Source: Treponema sp. (GTDB lineage: Bacteria; Spirochaetota; Spirochaetia; Treponematales; Breznakiellaceae). Taken from it: a DNA stretch of 13,373 nucleotides. The notes under the pieces were generated by a model. That model was given only the letters and a program-made list of their open reading frames with translations, was not told the origin of the DNA and did not search any database. This document shows positions 13,371 through 13,373 of this stretch, one piece after another (position 1 is the first letter of the stretch; every line of letters starts with the position of its first letter). Position numbers and translations under genes: made by a program. The DNA lies in the NCBI GenBank assembly GCA_009786675.1, contig WQRP01000032.1, forward strand, positions 1-13,373. The letters run 5' to 3'.

Positions 13371-13373
13371 GGC

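Overview
The window reads as ordinary chromosome from a GC-rich spirochaete, most likely a Treponema-like lineage. That assignment is inference from gene content: a TmpC/PnrA-type nucleoside-binding lipoprotein with its transporter, two signal peptidase I genes, a lipobox of spirochaetal style, and a stand-alone receiver/HPt pair. No ribosomal RNA or other taxonomic marker is present. I see no tRNA, rRNA, CRISPR array, insertion sequence, integrase or phage gene, and base composition looks even throughout. Genes are packed tightly, with no gene-free stretch longer than about 115 bases.

Layout, plus strand (1-10127). The window opens inside efp (elongation factor P), at the codon equivalent to the modified lysine K34 of the E. 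coli protein. A two-part class I methyltransferase follows almost immediately. Next is an IscR-like Rrf2 regulator with three cysteines and a TTG start. A well-formed promoter and ribosome binding site then drive a BMP-family lipoprotein. A strong hairpin follows it, and then a double-ATPase subunit and two permeases whose genes overlap by a few bases: a complete nucleoside (purine/guanosine-type) ABC importer. After a short gap comes an exported beta-propeller protein with a HEAT-like tail, whose promoter places the start codon at about +1. A CheY-like receiver and a histidine phosphotransfer (HPt) protein complete this strand.

Layout, minus strand (13373-10124). Reading from the right edge: a short unidentified frame, a hairpin, a long signal peptidase I, a second and divergent signal peptidase I, and hemW (radical SAM, haem-related). 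The hemW start lies two bases after the stop of the second peptidase. hemW and the HPt gene converge, and their stop codons share the palindrome CTAG.

How the genes fit together. The lipoprotein captures nucleosides outside the inner membrane; the permeases form the channel and the ATPase powers uptake. The intercistronic hairpin probably makes the binding protein more abundant than the membrane parts. The two signal peptidases would process exported proteins such as the propeller protein. The regulator's target and the sensor kinase that feeds the receiver/HPt pair are not visible here. I found no clearly new system. The best leads are the possible ATT start of the methyltransferase, the probable leaderless transcript, the receiver/HPt pair without a kinase, the tandem non-identical signal peptidases, and the enlarged first loop of one permease.
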